From the NCBI GenBank assembly GCA_035294125.1, contig DATGLM010000069.1, positions 1 through 64,000 on the forward strand: a DNA stretch of 64,000 nucleotides, in the 5' to 3' direction. The notes beneath the pieces were generated by a model that was not told the origin of the DNA, searched no databases, and worked only from the letters and a program-made list of their open reading frames with translations. The translations under genes and the position numbers were made by a program. Positions 52,603-61,212 of the stretch are shown here, piece after piece. Position 1 is the first letter of the stretch. Every line of letters starts with the position of its first letter. Origin of the DNA: CADDYT01 sp035294125 (GTDB taxonomy: Bacteria > Chloroflexota > Ktedonobacteria > Ktedonobacterales > Ktedonobacteraceae).

Positions 52603-55017
52603 TCAGTTTGCTCGTTTTTTGCGGTTGAAGAAGGCGTGGAGAAGGAAACGGCGCGTGTTGGTCCAGAGATGGTGTGCTTCGTCTTCGGCGACGTGCGGGA
52701 CATGCTGAGGGGGTGCCCAGCGGTCGCGCACGAAGAGATTGGTAAGCTGCCACAGGGGCGCGGCCTCCTGCGGGAAGTATTGGCCCAGCATCGAGCTATA
52801 TTCGTAGGGGGTCTGTGAGGAGCGCGGAGAGAAGCCAAGCCAGCTCGCCACGCGGCAGACACGCCAGAACATGCCTGCGACGACAGTACTATTGGCGTAG
52901 AGGTTGCGCCACCAGTAGGTGAGCAGGGCCGCGCAGAAAACGAGCAGTGAGATGAAAAGCGATGCCAGCGAGAACCAGACCAGGAAGGTTTCGTTCAAGA
53001 GCGGGCTGCTGGGGGTCGTCCCCTGATTCTGGTGTTGAGGGTCCGTCACGCTCTGAGGCGGCTTGCTGCCGCGTTTTGTCGTTATCGGAGTTGGCGTGGG
53101 GTGAGTAACCGGCTGCGTGGGCGTCGCCGTCACTGTGGGAACGGGAGCGGTAATATTGTTATTCGAGTAGCCAGGTGTGGGGTCAAAGTTGATCCAGCCA
53201 TAGCCGGGGAAGTAGGCCTGCACCCAGCTATGCGCATCCTGTCCGCCAACTATCCAGCGTTTCTGCTGAGCATTATAGGTGCCATGACTGAAACCATTGA
53301 CGATACGCGCCGGGATGCCCAGCAGGCGCGCCATCATGACCATCGCCGTCGCGTAGTAGGTGCAGTAGCCGCGATGAGTTTGCAGAAGCCACGAGACGGC
53401 GTCGATATTGGCAGGCACCGGGGGATTCTCCACTGAATACGTGAACTGGTTCTGGTTGCTCAAGTGCGCCTGCAGTTCCAACAATGCCTGATAGGTATTC
53501 TGCGCTCCCTGCGTCCACTGCTGCGCCGTGCGCAAGACATTGACCGGGAGATTGGGCTTCTGCAGATAGTCCACGTAGAGTGTTGCATAGTTCGGGTCTG
53601 ACTGCCAGAAACCGGGATCGCTCAGCGGCAGAGGAACTGTAGCCAGGGTATCCGGTGAAGCTGAGGAGACGAAGGATTCGACCTGGTAACTCTCGCCCTT
53701 CCTCAACGGACCTTGCTGCGCCCATGCAGTCGGCATAATATCACTATAGACCACGGAACCTACATCAAACAGGGTTGGCTCCGGGGGACCAAAGAGATAG
53801 GGTTTCGTACCCGAAGGAGGCAGGAGAATATTCACGTTGGTAGTTATGCTTCTATAGGTATTGCCAACAATATCGTTGGAAAGGGGAGCATTGGCAGGGT
53901 AACCCTGACTGGCGCTGGCGGTAGACGTCCAGGTATGGCCATCGAAGTGGTTAAAGGTAAAGCCTTCCAGGTATTGCGCCCCGGCGGTGCTGGTATAGGT
54001 AAGCACTTCTCCGGTTGGCAGATCAACGCTGCCGCTGATACTGAGCTGGTCGCCGAAGAAGTTTGTCGCGGGCTGATAAGGCTGGACAATCGCGCCGGGG
54101 TCCTGTAAGGAAAAATGGCCGGAGGTAATATTGGTCCAGGCATTATCCAGTTGATTCCAGAACGTGACACCCTGCGATGGTTGACCCAGGCCCGGCAGCA
54201 GCCAGGCGAAAAGCAGAGTAAAGAGCGCCAGAACGCATGCCACCTGCATATAGCGCACCGTTATTCCTTGCAGCCACGCTTGATCGGTATGCAGACCCTC
54301 GTGCTTCCACTGCGTCAACTGGTGCGCAAGCTGGACACGAGCAATAAGCAAGATCAAGGCCCCAACAGCCACTACCATCAAGCCGATGAGATCGTGTCTG
54401 GCAAAGTTGAGATTGACGAGCAGAATAGAGCAATAGACCAGGGCAACCAGCCAGGGCAAATGCGCACGGTAGACGAGCCAGGTCCCAAAATAGCTCAGGA
54501 AGAATGAGAGGAACGAGAGATAAAACAGGAAAACCATACCACTTTCCGGCGAACCCATTGAGCCAAGGCCGCCAGCGATGGCAGTACGCAGACCGCCCAA
54601 CAACAGCAGCCAGGAGGCATGAAAGGCGATGGCGCTGGTCAGCCATACAGAGAGCCAGTAACCAACCAGACAGGCAGCAAGATGGAGAATTGCCTGTGGC
54701 AGGCGATGTATCTTTGCCACCACAAAACCGGCCAGCAATCCTGCCGCCGCACTCCAGAAGAGAATGAAGGTGTGGCCCCCAATCCACTGCGCCTGAATGA
54801 TGGAGGAGACAACGCTCCACATGGCAACGGCGAGCAGCAGCAAAGGCAACCAGCCCTCGACAGGCAGCAGCAGGAGAAAGGATTTCTGTGTTTGTTTCTG
54901 AGGCGTCGAAGAAAGACCTCTAGCAGACTGTGCGCGCAGACCAGCGTGGGCGCTGGCCGAAAAAACTGGCCCCTTCACCTCTGATAGAGGGCCGGACTCG
55001 GCGACACTCGAACGCAT
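52603..55017 (-). CDS. TgpA-like membrane transglutaminase
   Basis: 804 residues. The N-terminal half has about seven membrane segments (about 50-275), then an extracytoplasmic region. The transglutaminase core carries the Cys-His-Asp triad: GYCTYYATAMVMMARLLGIP (C552), DAHSWVQAYFPGYGW (H596) and INFDPTPG (D612). A further membrane segment follows near 690, then a cytosolic tail. Members of this TgpA type are found beside MoxR/DUF58 operons; those genes are not adjacent here. ATG 55017 follows GAGGAGCG. Substrate unknown; a surface protease or cross-linking role is typical. Confidence 0.88.
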   Translation of the reverse strand: MRSSVAESGPLSEVKGPVFSASAHAGLRAQSARGLSSTPQKQTQKSFLLLLPVEGWLPLLLLAVAMWSVVSSIIQAQWIGGHTFILFWSAAAGLLAGFVVAKIHRLPQAILHLAACLVGYWLSVWLTSAIAFHASWLLLLGGLRTAIAGGLGSMGSPESGMVFLFYLSFLSFFLSYFGTWLVYRAHLPWLVALVYCSILLVNLNFARHDLIGLMVVAVGALILLIARVQLAHQLTQWKHEGLHTDQAWLQGITVRYMQVACVLALFTLLFAWLLPGLGQPSQGVTFWNQLDNAWTNITSGHFSLQDPGAIVQPYQPATNFFGDQLSISGSVDLPTGEVLTYTSTAGAQYLEGFTFNHFDGHTWTSTASASQGYPANAPLSNDIVGNTYRSITTNVNILLPPSGTKPYLFGPPEPTLFDVGSVVYSDIMPTAWAQQGPLRKGESYQVESFVSSASPDTLATVPLPLSDPGFWQSDPNYATLYVDYLQKPNLPVNVLRTAQQWTQGAQNTYQALLELQAHLSNQNQFTYSVENPPVPANIDAVSWLLQTHRGYCTYYATAMVMMARLLGIPARIVNGFSHGTYNAQQKRWIVGGQDAHSWVQAYFPGYGWINFDPTPGYSNNNITAPVPTVTATPTQPVTHPTPTPITTKRGSKPPQSVTDPQHQNQGTTPSSPLLNETFLVWFSLASLFISLLVFCAALLTYWWRNLYANSTVVAGMFWRVCRVASWLGFSPRSSQTPYEYSSMLGQYFPQEAAPLWQLTNLFVRDRWAPPQHVPHVAEDEAHHLWTNTRRFLLHAFFNRKKRAN

Positions 55018-55253
55018 ACAACGCTCCTCTAGAAAGTCAACAAAGCCATCTTTAAAAAAGATAATACGCTCCATTTTACGGAAAAGCTGTGGAATAGCTC
55101 ACAAAAAAGCATGTACAGTTACTTAAAAAGACGCTGGACTATACCAGATCGATACATGCTTATTCTTTGCACGTGATAGCATACCATAAACAACCGCTTT
55201 TGTAACTATTTCGGGCCATATAGCCTATGTTTCAAGTCATATTCCATAGGCTC

Positions 55254-55313
55254 CGATTTATCGCGCACACTACCGGTTTATCGGCTCCTGTGGCTTGACA
55301 GGGCGATAAATCG
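55254..55313. repeat. Inverted repeat at the 3' end of the MFS gene
   Basis: CGATTTATCGC (55254-55264) and GCGATAAATCG (55303-55313) are exact complements separated by 38 bp; the right arm lies within the last codons of the MFS gene. An AGCCTATG/CATAGGCT pair lies just before it (55222-55252). Together they may form the terminator region of the MFS gene. Confidence 0.5.
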
Positions 55314-56675
55314 AGACCTACGGGTGGTAAACCTGCGTTTCCTGCCAAAGAAGAAGAGGAGAATGCTTGAGCAGACCGTCAGACAGGAGGCCCCGAAAAC
55401 GAAGGAGGCAGAGAGACCAATATGCGACTGCAACCAGCCCGCGATGCTGGGGCCGATACTGAAGCCAATGCTCCACGTGACGGAGTAGCAGCCACTGAGC
55501 GTCGCCCGGTAACGGTCGGAAACCTGCTCCATGGCGAAAGCGCCGTAGATCGGCTCGATCAAGGTGCGCATGAAGGAACGTGCATACTCGCCGCCAATCG
55601 CCAGCCAGATGGTGGGCGCGAAGCCAACCAGGACCATCAAAGGCGCGCTCAGGTACATCACCAGCGTAATGATGCGCAGCTTACCCCAGCGATGCACAAA
55701 CAGGGGAGCGGTGAGCGAAAAGATGCCGCCTGCCAGCCCTGAAATGGTGAAGATGACACCGAGCGGACCGGGCAAGAGGTGGAAACGCAGCACAAAGTAA
55801 AGTTGAATTAACGCCACGACCGCGCCCTCGCCCATCGTGAACAGGAGATCGGGCACTAACAACTTTGCGAAAAGCGCGAGAGGGAGTCGTTCGCGTTTTT
55901 CCGGTTCTGCCAGCGCCATCACTGCCGACTCCACTATCACATCCGCTTCCGCAAGCGGTGGCTGCTCTTCTTCAGCTTCCGTCTGCCTCTTGCGCTTGCG
56001 GCTCGTATCTTTCAAGAACCAGAGCGGCAGGCCAAAGAAAAGCGTACACATGGCCGCGCTCAAGACGCCCCAGCGCAGCGGTACGGTGCTGGCGGCGGAA
56101 ACGTGCAGCAGCGCTCCCACAAACTCGGGGATGGCCCCGCCCAGCAAATTGCCCAGCGCACCAATGCCGAGCAGCAGAAAACTGTTCAAGGCAAAGATAC
56201 CAACTCGCTGATTCTCTGTTGTACTCTCCGTCAGCAAGGGCAGATTCGTCACCCAGTAGGCAGAAGAGACTACCCCCTGCATGAAGGCACAGCAAAGCAG
56301 CCACGGCGCAGCCCTGCCCAGACCGATGCCCGCCAGGAAAAGCGGTGTCAGAATCGCCGTTCCGATCAACACCGGCTTGCGGCCCAGGCGATCGGCCAGC
56401 AAGCCACTGGGAACGCTGCTTATCAATGACCCTAGCGCGGGCATAGCGCTCAACAAGCCAATAAAATCCGGGTGATACCCCAGGCTATAGGCATAATAGT
56501 TGACATTGAGGGTCGCAATCGTTAGCTGAAAGCCTTTGCCAAGCGTAAAAAAGAGCAACAGATAGACATTGAACGGCAAACGCCGCAAGGCCGACACGAA
56601 TGCAAATGGCCCTGTCCGCGCCATCCCCTTTTGCTCAACAGACTCCGAATGTTCAGACCGGGACGTGGAAGACAT
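55278..56675 (-). CDS. Major facilitator superfamily transporter
   Basis: 465 residues with about 12 membrane segments. The loop 2-3 motif GLLADRLGRKPVLIG is a good match to the MFS signature. A charged central loop (about 215-265, with KRKRQTEAEEEQPP) separates the two halves. It may export a drug or metabolite; no neighbour narrows it. AGGAG precedes ATG 56675. Stand-alone gene. Confidence 0.92.
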   Translation of the reverse strand: MSSTSRSEHSESVEQKGMARTGPFAFVSALRRLPFNVYLLLFFTLGKGFQLTIATLNVNYYAYSLGYHPDFIGLLSAMPALGSLISSVPSGLLADRLGRKPVLIGTAILTPLFLAGIGLGRAAPWLLCCAFMQGVVSSAYWVTNLPLLTESTTENQRVGIFALNSFLLLGIGALGNLLGGAIPEFVGALLHVSAASTVPLRWGVLSAAMCTLFFGLPLWFLKDTSRKRKRQTEAEEEQPPLAEADVIVESAVMALAEPEKRERLPLALFAKLLVPDLLFTMGEGAVVALIQLYFVLRFHLLPGPLGVIFTISGLAGGIFSLTAPLFVHRWGKLRIITLVMYLSAPLMVLVGFAPTIWLAIGGEYARSFMRTLIEPIYGAFAMEQVSDRYRATLSGCYSVTWSIGFSIGPSIAGWLQSHIGLSASFVFGASCLTVCSSILLFFFGRKRRFTTRRSRFIALSSHRSR

Positions 56676-57028
56676 TCTATCTACTCCTAACCTTCCTGAT
56701 ACGTGTTTGTAAAGGATACGGTAGCATATCAGTCCTCTCTAAGACAATGGACAAAAGAACAGGTGTATCAAAATGAATACGTGCGTCTTTATTTATATTA
56801 TTTATAAAAATTAAAAAGATTAGGAAGTGTTTGGAATAATCTTAGAGTGTTATTGTTCACTTGTATTTTGCAGCACTTCCAGGGTAATGTATGAATAGCA
56901 AATGTAGCCCGGCAGTACATCTTCTGAATCGGGTTCTGATACTTTCGTAAGTAGTCGGTAAAAATCCTGCCGCAACATTTGCATGACATGAAGTGTAGAA
57001 ATCTTGTTAGGACAAAGGAGATGAAAAC
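56676..57028. other. Divergent AT-rich intergenic region
   Basis: 353 bp between the MFS gene (-) and the first Transgly_assoc gene (+), strongly AT-rich around 56780-56880. No gene is seen. AAAGGAG at 57015-57021 is the ribosome-binding site of the + strand gene. Confidence 0.5.
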
Positions 57029-57325
57029 ATGTTAGCAGCTTTGGTTCTCGGTGCTTCGTTACAGCCTGGCGGCATTATTGCCTGGATCGTCGTTGGATTG
57101 ATCGCTGGTTTCCTGGCCAGCTTGATTATGCGTGGTGGCGGCTACGGCATCATCGGAGACATCATCGTTGGTATCGTAGGGGCGTTCATCGGTGGCCTGA
57201 TCGCCGACCTGCTCTTCCCCAGCGCGACATTCGGCTTCTGGGGTAGTATTGTGGTAGCCATTGTCGGAGCCATCATCCTGATTGCCATCCTGCGTGCCAT
57301 CGCCGGCAGCACACGGCGTGTGTAG
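57029..57325 (+). CDS. GlsB/YeaQ/YmgE-family membrane protein (Transgly_assoc)
   Basis: 98 residues, three membrane segments. IIAWIVVGLIAGFLASLIMR followed by GDIIVGIVGAFIGGLIAD and FGFWGSIVVAIVGAIILI is the family pattern. Such small proteins are often induced by stress in bacteria; the molecular function is not known. The ribosome-binding site AAAGGAG is strong. A paralogue lies 185 bp downstream, after a terminator. Confidence 0.9.
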   Translation: MLAALVLGASLQPGGIIAWIVVGLIAGFLASLIMRGGGYGIIGDIIVGIVGAFIGGLIADLLFPSATFGFWGSIVVAIVGAIILIAILRAIAGSTRRV

Positions 57326-57345
57326 CAACATACGTCCTCATAGGC

Positions 57346-57378
57346 AGGAGGCTCGCCTGAGCGCGAGCCTCCTTTTTG
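57346..57378 (+). terminator. Intrinsic terminator
   Basis: AGGAGGCTCGC and GCGAGCCTCCT make a perfect 11-bp stem with a 6-nt loop, followed by TTTTTG. It ends the first Transgly_assoc gene, so the second copy must have its own promoter. Confidence 0.9.
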
Positions 57379-57510
57379 TTTTGCCAGCAACTATCTCTTA
57401 AGCATGGTTTGCCTCATCTGTACAACCTCTTCCCGCTCTGCACGTATACAAGGTGAATAAAATTTTGATATGCACGCTTGCTTCCATCTGCTTAAAAGGA
57501 GTTGTGATCT

Positions 57511-57804
57511 ATGCATATCGTTACTCCCGTCATCCTGGCACCGGGCGGTCTGCTCTCCTGGCTAATCGCGGGCCTCATCGCAGGCTTCCTCGCCAGCGCT
57601 CTCGTGCGCGGTCGCAGCTACGGCTGTCTGCTCAATATCGTTGTTGGCCTGCTGGGAGCACTCATCGGCGGCTATGTTGCCGGTCTGCTCGGCCTCGCCG
57701 GTGTCTTCCACTTCTGGGGTAGCGTACTCATCGCCTTCCTGGGAGCCGTCATTCTTGTCGCCATCCTGCAACTCTTCACGCCCGCGAGAGACAGGAGAAG
57801 GTAG
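57511..57804 (+). CDS. GlsB/YeaQ/YmgE-family membrane protein, second copy
   Basis: 97 residues, the same three-segment plan as the product of 57029-57325 (LLSWLIAGLIAGFLASALVR, GLLGALIGGYVAGLLG, FHFWGSVLIAFLGAVIL). AAAAGGAGTTGTG lies upstream. Likely a diverged tandem duplicate. Its stop is 6 bp from the convergent barrel-protein stop codon, and no separate terminator is visible. Confidence 0.9.
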   Translation: MHIVTPVILAPGGLLSWLIAGLIAGFLASALVRGRSYGCLLNIVVGLLGALIGGYVAGLLGLAGVFHFWGSVLIAFLGAVILVAILQLFTPARDRRR

Positions 57805-57809
57805 CGCGA

Positions 57810-58988
57810 TCACACGCGCACCGGTCCGTGAGCAGTCCACCACGTCAGCAGGCCGCTCTCAACTTCCCATGAGGCGCGGGCGGCGGAAAATTGCTGCTCG
57901 ATATAGTGCTTCGAGCCGCGCTGCACGACATGTTCCTGCTCCAGCGGCGGGCCAAAGTTCCAGCCTTTCTGATGCCGTGCCCGCAGCCAGCTTTGCTCAA
58001 TCGCGGCGTGCTCATTGATCGCCATCTTTCCGCACAGCGTCCAGACCTGCCGATCATCATCATTAAAAGTGAGTGGAGCCGATGGTGGAGGGGGCGTTGG
58101 CCTGGAGGGCGGCGCGGGCGGCGATGAGGGCGCGGGCATGGGAGTTTGCTCAATCGCGGCGGCGTAGGAGCCGTAAAACTGGTAGTACCAGAAGCCGATG
58201 TAGCCATAGCCGCGCATTTTGACGATGAAATCACTGATTTGCGCGACTGCCACACCATTTTCCAGAGAGATGATCGGCAGAATCGGTTTCAAGCTGCCCA
58301 TCCCCGCGTTCCTGGCGCGCTGGTCGAAGGAGAGCCACTGCGGGTAAACGTAATCGATGGCGGACTGGGCAATGCCGTTCCACTCGGCAAAGTAGACCTG
58401 CGGCAGCCACGCATCCATATAGGGATTCAGCGAGAGCAGCGGAACGGGATGATCTTCAGGATTAGGATAGAGGGTTGGCATCCAGAGGCCATTGAAGCGG
58501 GCGCGCACCTCTTTGCCAAACGTCTCGGCGCTCTCATACTGCCCCATATACTGATCTTCAATATCGGGGATCACCGCGCCAAACACCTTGCCCGCCCACG
58601 CCGAAATCTCCGCCTCAGCCGTAATCTGCCCGTCGCCAAACTCCGGCCCATAGCAGTAGTGATAGGGGACGACGCGCAGGCCGTGCCGCTGCGCCACCTG
58701 TTTCAACATCAGCAGGCCCGCGTCATCATACCAGCGATAGATGCCATCGGCCACCTTCGGGTGCAGCCCCTGCACCCGCCATGCCGCCGCCTGCTGGCAA
58801 ATGGCATCCCACTCGGCCTCAGTAAACCGCTGCAAGCCAAACCAGATCCAGCGTCCCACCATCATCTCCGGCACACCAGACGTCTTTGCCGGAGATTGCG
58901 CTTCAGAGGTCGAAGAAGCCGGGGAAACAGAGGAGACAGAGGCCGTAGAGGAAGTTGGAGGAGAAACATGTTCTTGCTGTTCGCTCAT
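57810..58988 (-). CDS. Barrel-domain protein, glycosidase-like, function unknown
   Basis: 392 residues from ATG 58988 (AAAGGAAC upstream), no signal peptide. After a Ser/Thr-rich start, residues about 40-290 have strand-helix periodicity with conserved-looking acidic positions (VIPDIEDQYMGQYES, WLPQVYFAEWNG, IGFWYYQFYG), similar to GH25-like or other TIM barrels. A Pro-rich linker (about 293-315) leads to a C-terminal domain (TFNDDDRQVWTLCGKMAINE to the end) that could bind a partner or substrate. It is encoded next to the subtilase gene. Recognised only at fold level. Confidence 0.6.
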   Translation of the reverse strand: MSEQQEHVSPPTSSTASVSSVSPASSTSEAQSPAKTSGVPEMMVGRWIWFGLQRFTEAEWDAICQQAAAWRVQGLHPKVADGIYRWYDDAGLLMLKQVAQRHGLRVVPYHYCYGPEFGDGQITAEAEISAWAGKVFGAVIPDIEDQYMGQYESAETFGKEVRARFNGLWMPTLYPNPEDHPVPLLSLNPYMDAWLPQVYFAEWNGIAQSAIDYVYPQWLSFDQRARNAGMGSLKPILPIISLENGVAVAQISDFIVKMRGYGYIGFWYYQFYGSYAAAIEQTPMPAPSSPPAPPSRPTPPPPSAPLTFNDDDRQVWTLCGKMAINEHAAIEQSWLRARHQKGWNFGPPLEQEHVVQRGSKHYIEQQFSAARASWEVESGLLTWWTAHGPVRV

Positions 58989-59114
58989 CGAGGCAGTTCC
59001 TTTCGCTATGAGGAGTTGTTCTGAGGATTGTAGCAAGCAAGCAGACAGGCTACGTGAGCAAGCATACCATGAATTGCGGAGAAAGTCAAGGCAGGCCGGT
59101 TGCTTATATATCAA

Positions 59115-59177
59115 TGAGAAGACAGGAAGCGTTCCTGCTATGCTATGAAAGTAGCAGGAACGCTTCCTGTCTTCTCA
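59115..59177. repeat. Perfect inverted repeat (26-bp arms) between the subtilase and barrel genes
   Basis: 59115-59140 is the exact complement of 59152-59177, loop of 11 nt. It lies just after the subtilase stop codon on the - strand. Another of the unusually long terminator-like palindromes of this window. Confidence 0.88.
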
Positions 59178-59194
59178 CAGAAGTTTATTTGCGC

Positions 59195-61132
59195 TCATTC
59201 AACATCAGACTGGCATTGTGTCGCCATGATGAGCGGACCTTGTTGCGTGCCGGTGGGGCTGTCGCTGGGCTTCAAGCGGTCCCAGGTGGTGTGCTGGACA
59301 GCGGCAGCGAGAACCTGAGCGCGTACATCGGCAGCCGCTATAGCATTCTGTAGAAAGCGAGCAGCGATGGCGCTGATAATTGGTGTCGCGAACGACGTCC
59401 CTGACCAGTAGGCCCAGGCATGGTGATCGGCAATGGGATACTCGGGATAATCCTCCGGCGCCGGTAATGGTCTCACTAACGGCGGCACGGGGTCATCATG
59501 GTACAGGCCAGGATAATACTGTGAGGTGTAGACACCGCGCAGAGCATCGATGCTGCTCTGGACAACATGCGTGACAGCTCCGGGTGTAGGGGTCGCGGGA
59601 TCAGGCAGAGGAATGCCACCCCCATAGGTTGCAATTCCCTGCGGGCCGGGGTAGTTGCTGTAAGAGACTTCTCGCTGCCTGTCTACAGCCCCTACCGGAA
59701 TGATTTGCGGAATAGAGGGTCCACTGGCGGTATCATAGGCGAAAGCGGCAGGATAGCGCGCATCGAAGCGTGTTGGCGACGGCATAGAGCCAGGACGCTG
59801 ATCCGAATCGTTGCCGACGGAGGCCACAAACACGACGTTGAAGTTGGCGGCAAGGCTGGCTATCGAGCGGTACAATCCATCACGAATATGCTGTATCTCT
59901 GCCGGAGTGAGGTTATAGGGTGGCATGCTCAGTTCCTCATCGGCAGGTGTCGCCACCAGGCTCAAGTTAATCACTGCCCGCTGGAGTTCTCCCCGCAGGA
60001 AGCGATCATGGATATCGTTCAAAGCCGAGGTCAACATGGCGGTATTGCCAACGCCGAAATCGTTGAGCACGCGCACGCATTCGATCTTTACCTCATTGTC
60101 GATGCTGCGGACGATACCGGCCACAAACAGGCCGTGATCCACCATTGGAAAGCCGACCAGAGTGCCATAGATATCCTTGCCCGTTGCCGGTTGCGTAGGG
60201 ATCGGTATATCCAGACTATCGCTCAGGATGCGATAGTCAACATTAATCGCGGGTGGGACAGCGTCAAATGGCCGACGCTCGACCATACCTTCCGCCATAT
60301 CTCGAAGCAGCAGGTTCTGATTGGCCCCGTTCCTGTTAGCCTCTTGAGCTGCCCTGCGGACCTGGTGGGCAGTAGGTAAACTATCCAGCACAAAAACGGT
60401 CAAATCAGTTTCGCCGGATTGAGGAATATTGCCATACAACGTGATTGGCCAGTAGCCGGGGGAAACGGTACACATATCGGGAACAGGGAAAGGAGGCGAA
60501 ACCGGACAACCATGGGTGCCACAGCCAAAGGGAGTGCCACCATTGAGCCAGTTAGGCATGGCTGAGACCAGAGGTACCTTCATCTGCTGAATATCTTGCC
60601 TATTTGCGTTGACCAGTTTGACAACATCAAGAGTTGCATCGTTTTCGGGAGACATCATCCTATTAAGCGGTTCAGTAGCTGCGACCATCGGCTGATTCAT
60701 CTTCTCAACGTGAAAGAACGTGATCGCGCTTGTGCCTTCACCTTCAGGCGGCAGAAAAAAGTACTTGCCAACCGAAGTGTTCAGTCCTCGCCCCTTATGC
60801 TCAGAACCAGTATCCGTTGGTTGGCTCACAGCACCGCTTGCCGGGGCAGGGCGAACCTGATCTCCACCTTCCCTTCTGTCCCTGTCGTCACCATCGCCAT
60901 CACTATCTCCAGAGCGCCGTGGTCTGGGAACGTCCTGATCGGTATAAGGTTTCAGCCGAAAGTTGTGCTTCTGGAGAAAGCCATTGAGCTGGTCAAGGTT
61001 CAGCGAATCAATGATACGATTGATCCCTGACTCCAGTGGCTCTGGTGAATGGAACGTGAAAACGACCTGATTTTGCTCCCACCATTCAACCCAGAGCGTA
61101 CCATATTGCATATCCATCGTGTTGTCTGCCAT
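59195..61132 (-). CDS. Subtilase-family (S8) serine protease, cytosolic
   Basis: 645 residues from ATG 61132 (AAGGAG upstream). The catalytic triad is Asp (FVLDS, about 250), His (MVDHGLFVAGIV, 333) and Ser (SGTSFATP, about 580), with the oxyanion Asn in SVGND (about 441). There is no signal peptide. The first 230 residues are non-catalytic: a small N-terminal domain, then a charged Asp/Arg-rich linker. The large insertion between Asp and His is unusual. The TPR-CHAT gene lies directly upstream on the same strand, suggesting a two-protease unit. Confidence 0.9.
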   Translation of the reverse strand: MADNTMDMQYGTLWVEWWEQNQVVFTFHSPEPLESGINRIIDSLNLDQLNGFLQKHNFRLKPYTDQDVPRPRRSGDSDGDGDDRDRREGGDQVRPAPASGAVSQPTDTGSEHKGRGLNTSVGKYFFLPPEGEGTSAITFFHVEKMNQPMVAATEPLNRMMSPENDATLDVVKLVNANRQDIQQMKVPLVSAMPNWLNGGTPFGCGTHGCPVSPPFPVPDMCTVSPGYWPITLYGNIPQSGETDLTVFVLDSLPTAHQVRRAAQEANRNGANQNLLLRDMAEGMVERRPFDAVPPAINVDYRILSDSLDIPIPTQPATGKDIYGTLVGFPMVDHGLFVAGIVRSIDNEVKIECVRVLNDFGVGNTAMLTSALNDIHDRFLRGELQRAVINLSLVATPADEELSMPPYNLTPAEIQHIRDGLYRSIASLAANFNVVFVASVGNDSDQRPGSMPSPTRFDARYPAAFAYDTASGPSIPQIIPVGAVDRQREVSYSNYPGPQGIATYGGGIPLPDPATPTPGAVTHVVQSSIDALRGVYTSQYYPGLYHDDPVPPLVRPLPAPEDYPEYPIADHHAWAYWSGTSFATPIISAIAARFLQNAIAAADVRAQVLAAAVQHTTWDRLKPSDSPTGTQQGPLIMATQCQSDVE

Positions 61133-61212
61133 ACATTTCTCCTTCCATGCCTCATACATATCGCTCCCACTATTTGAGCGCCACAGTGTTCTGACTATGA
61201 AACGTCGCAGTC

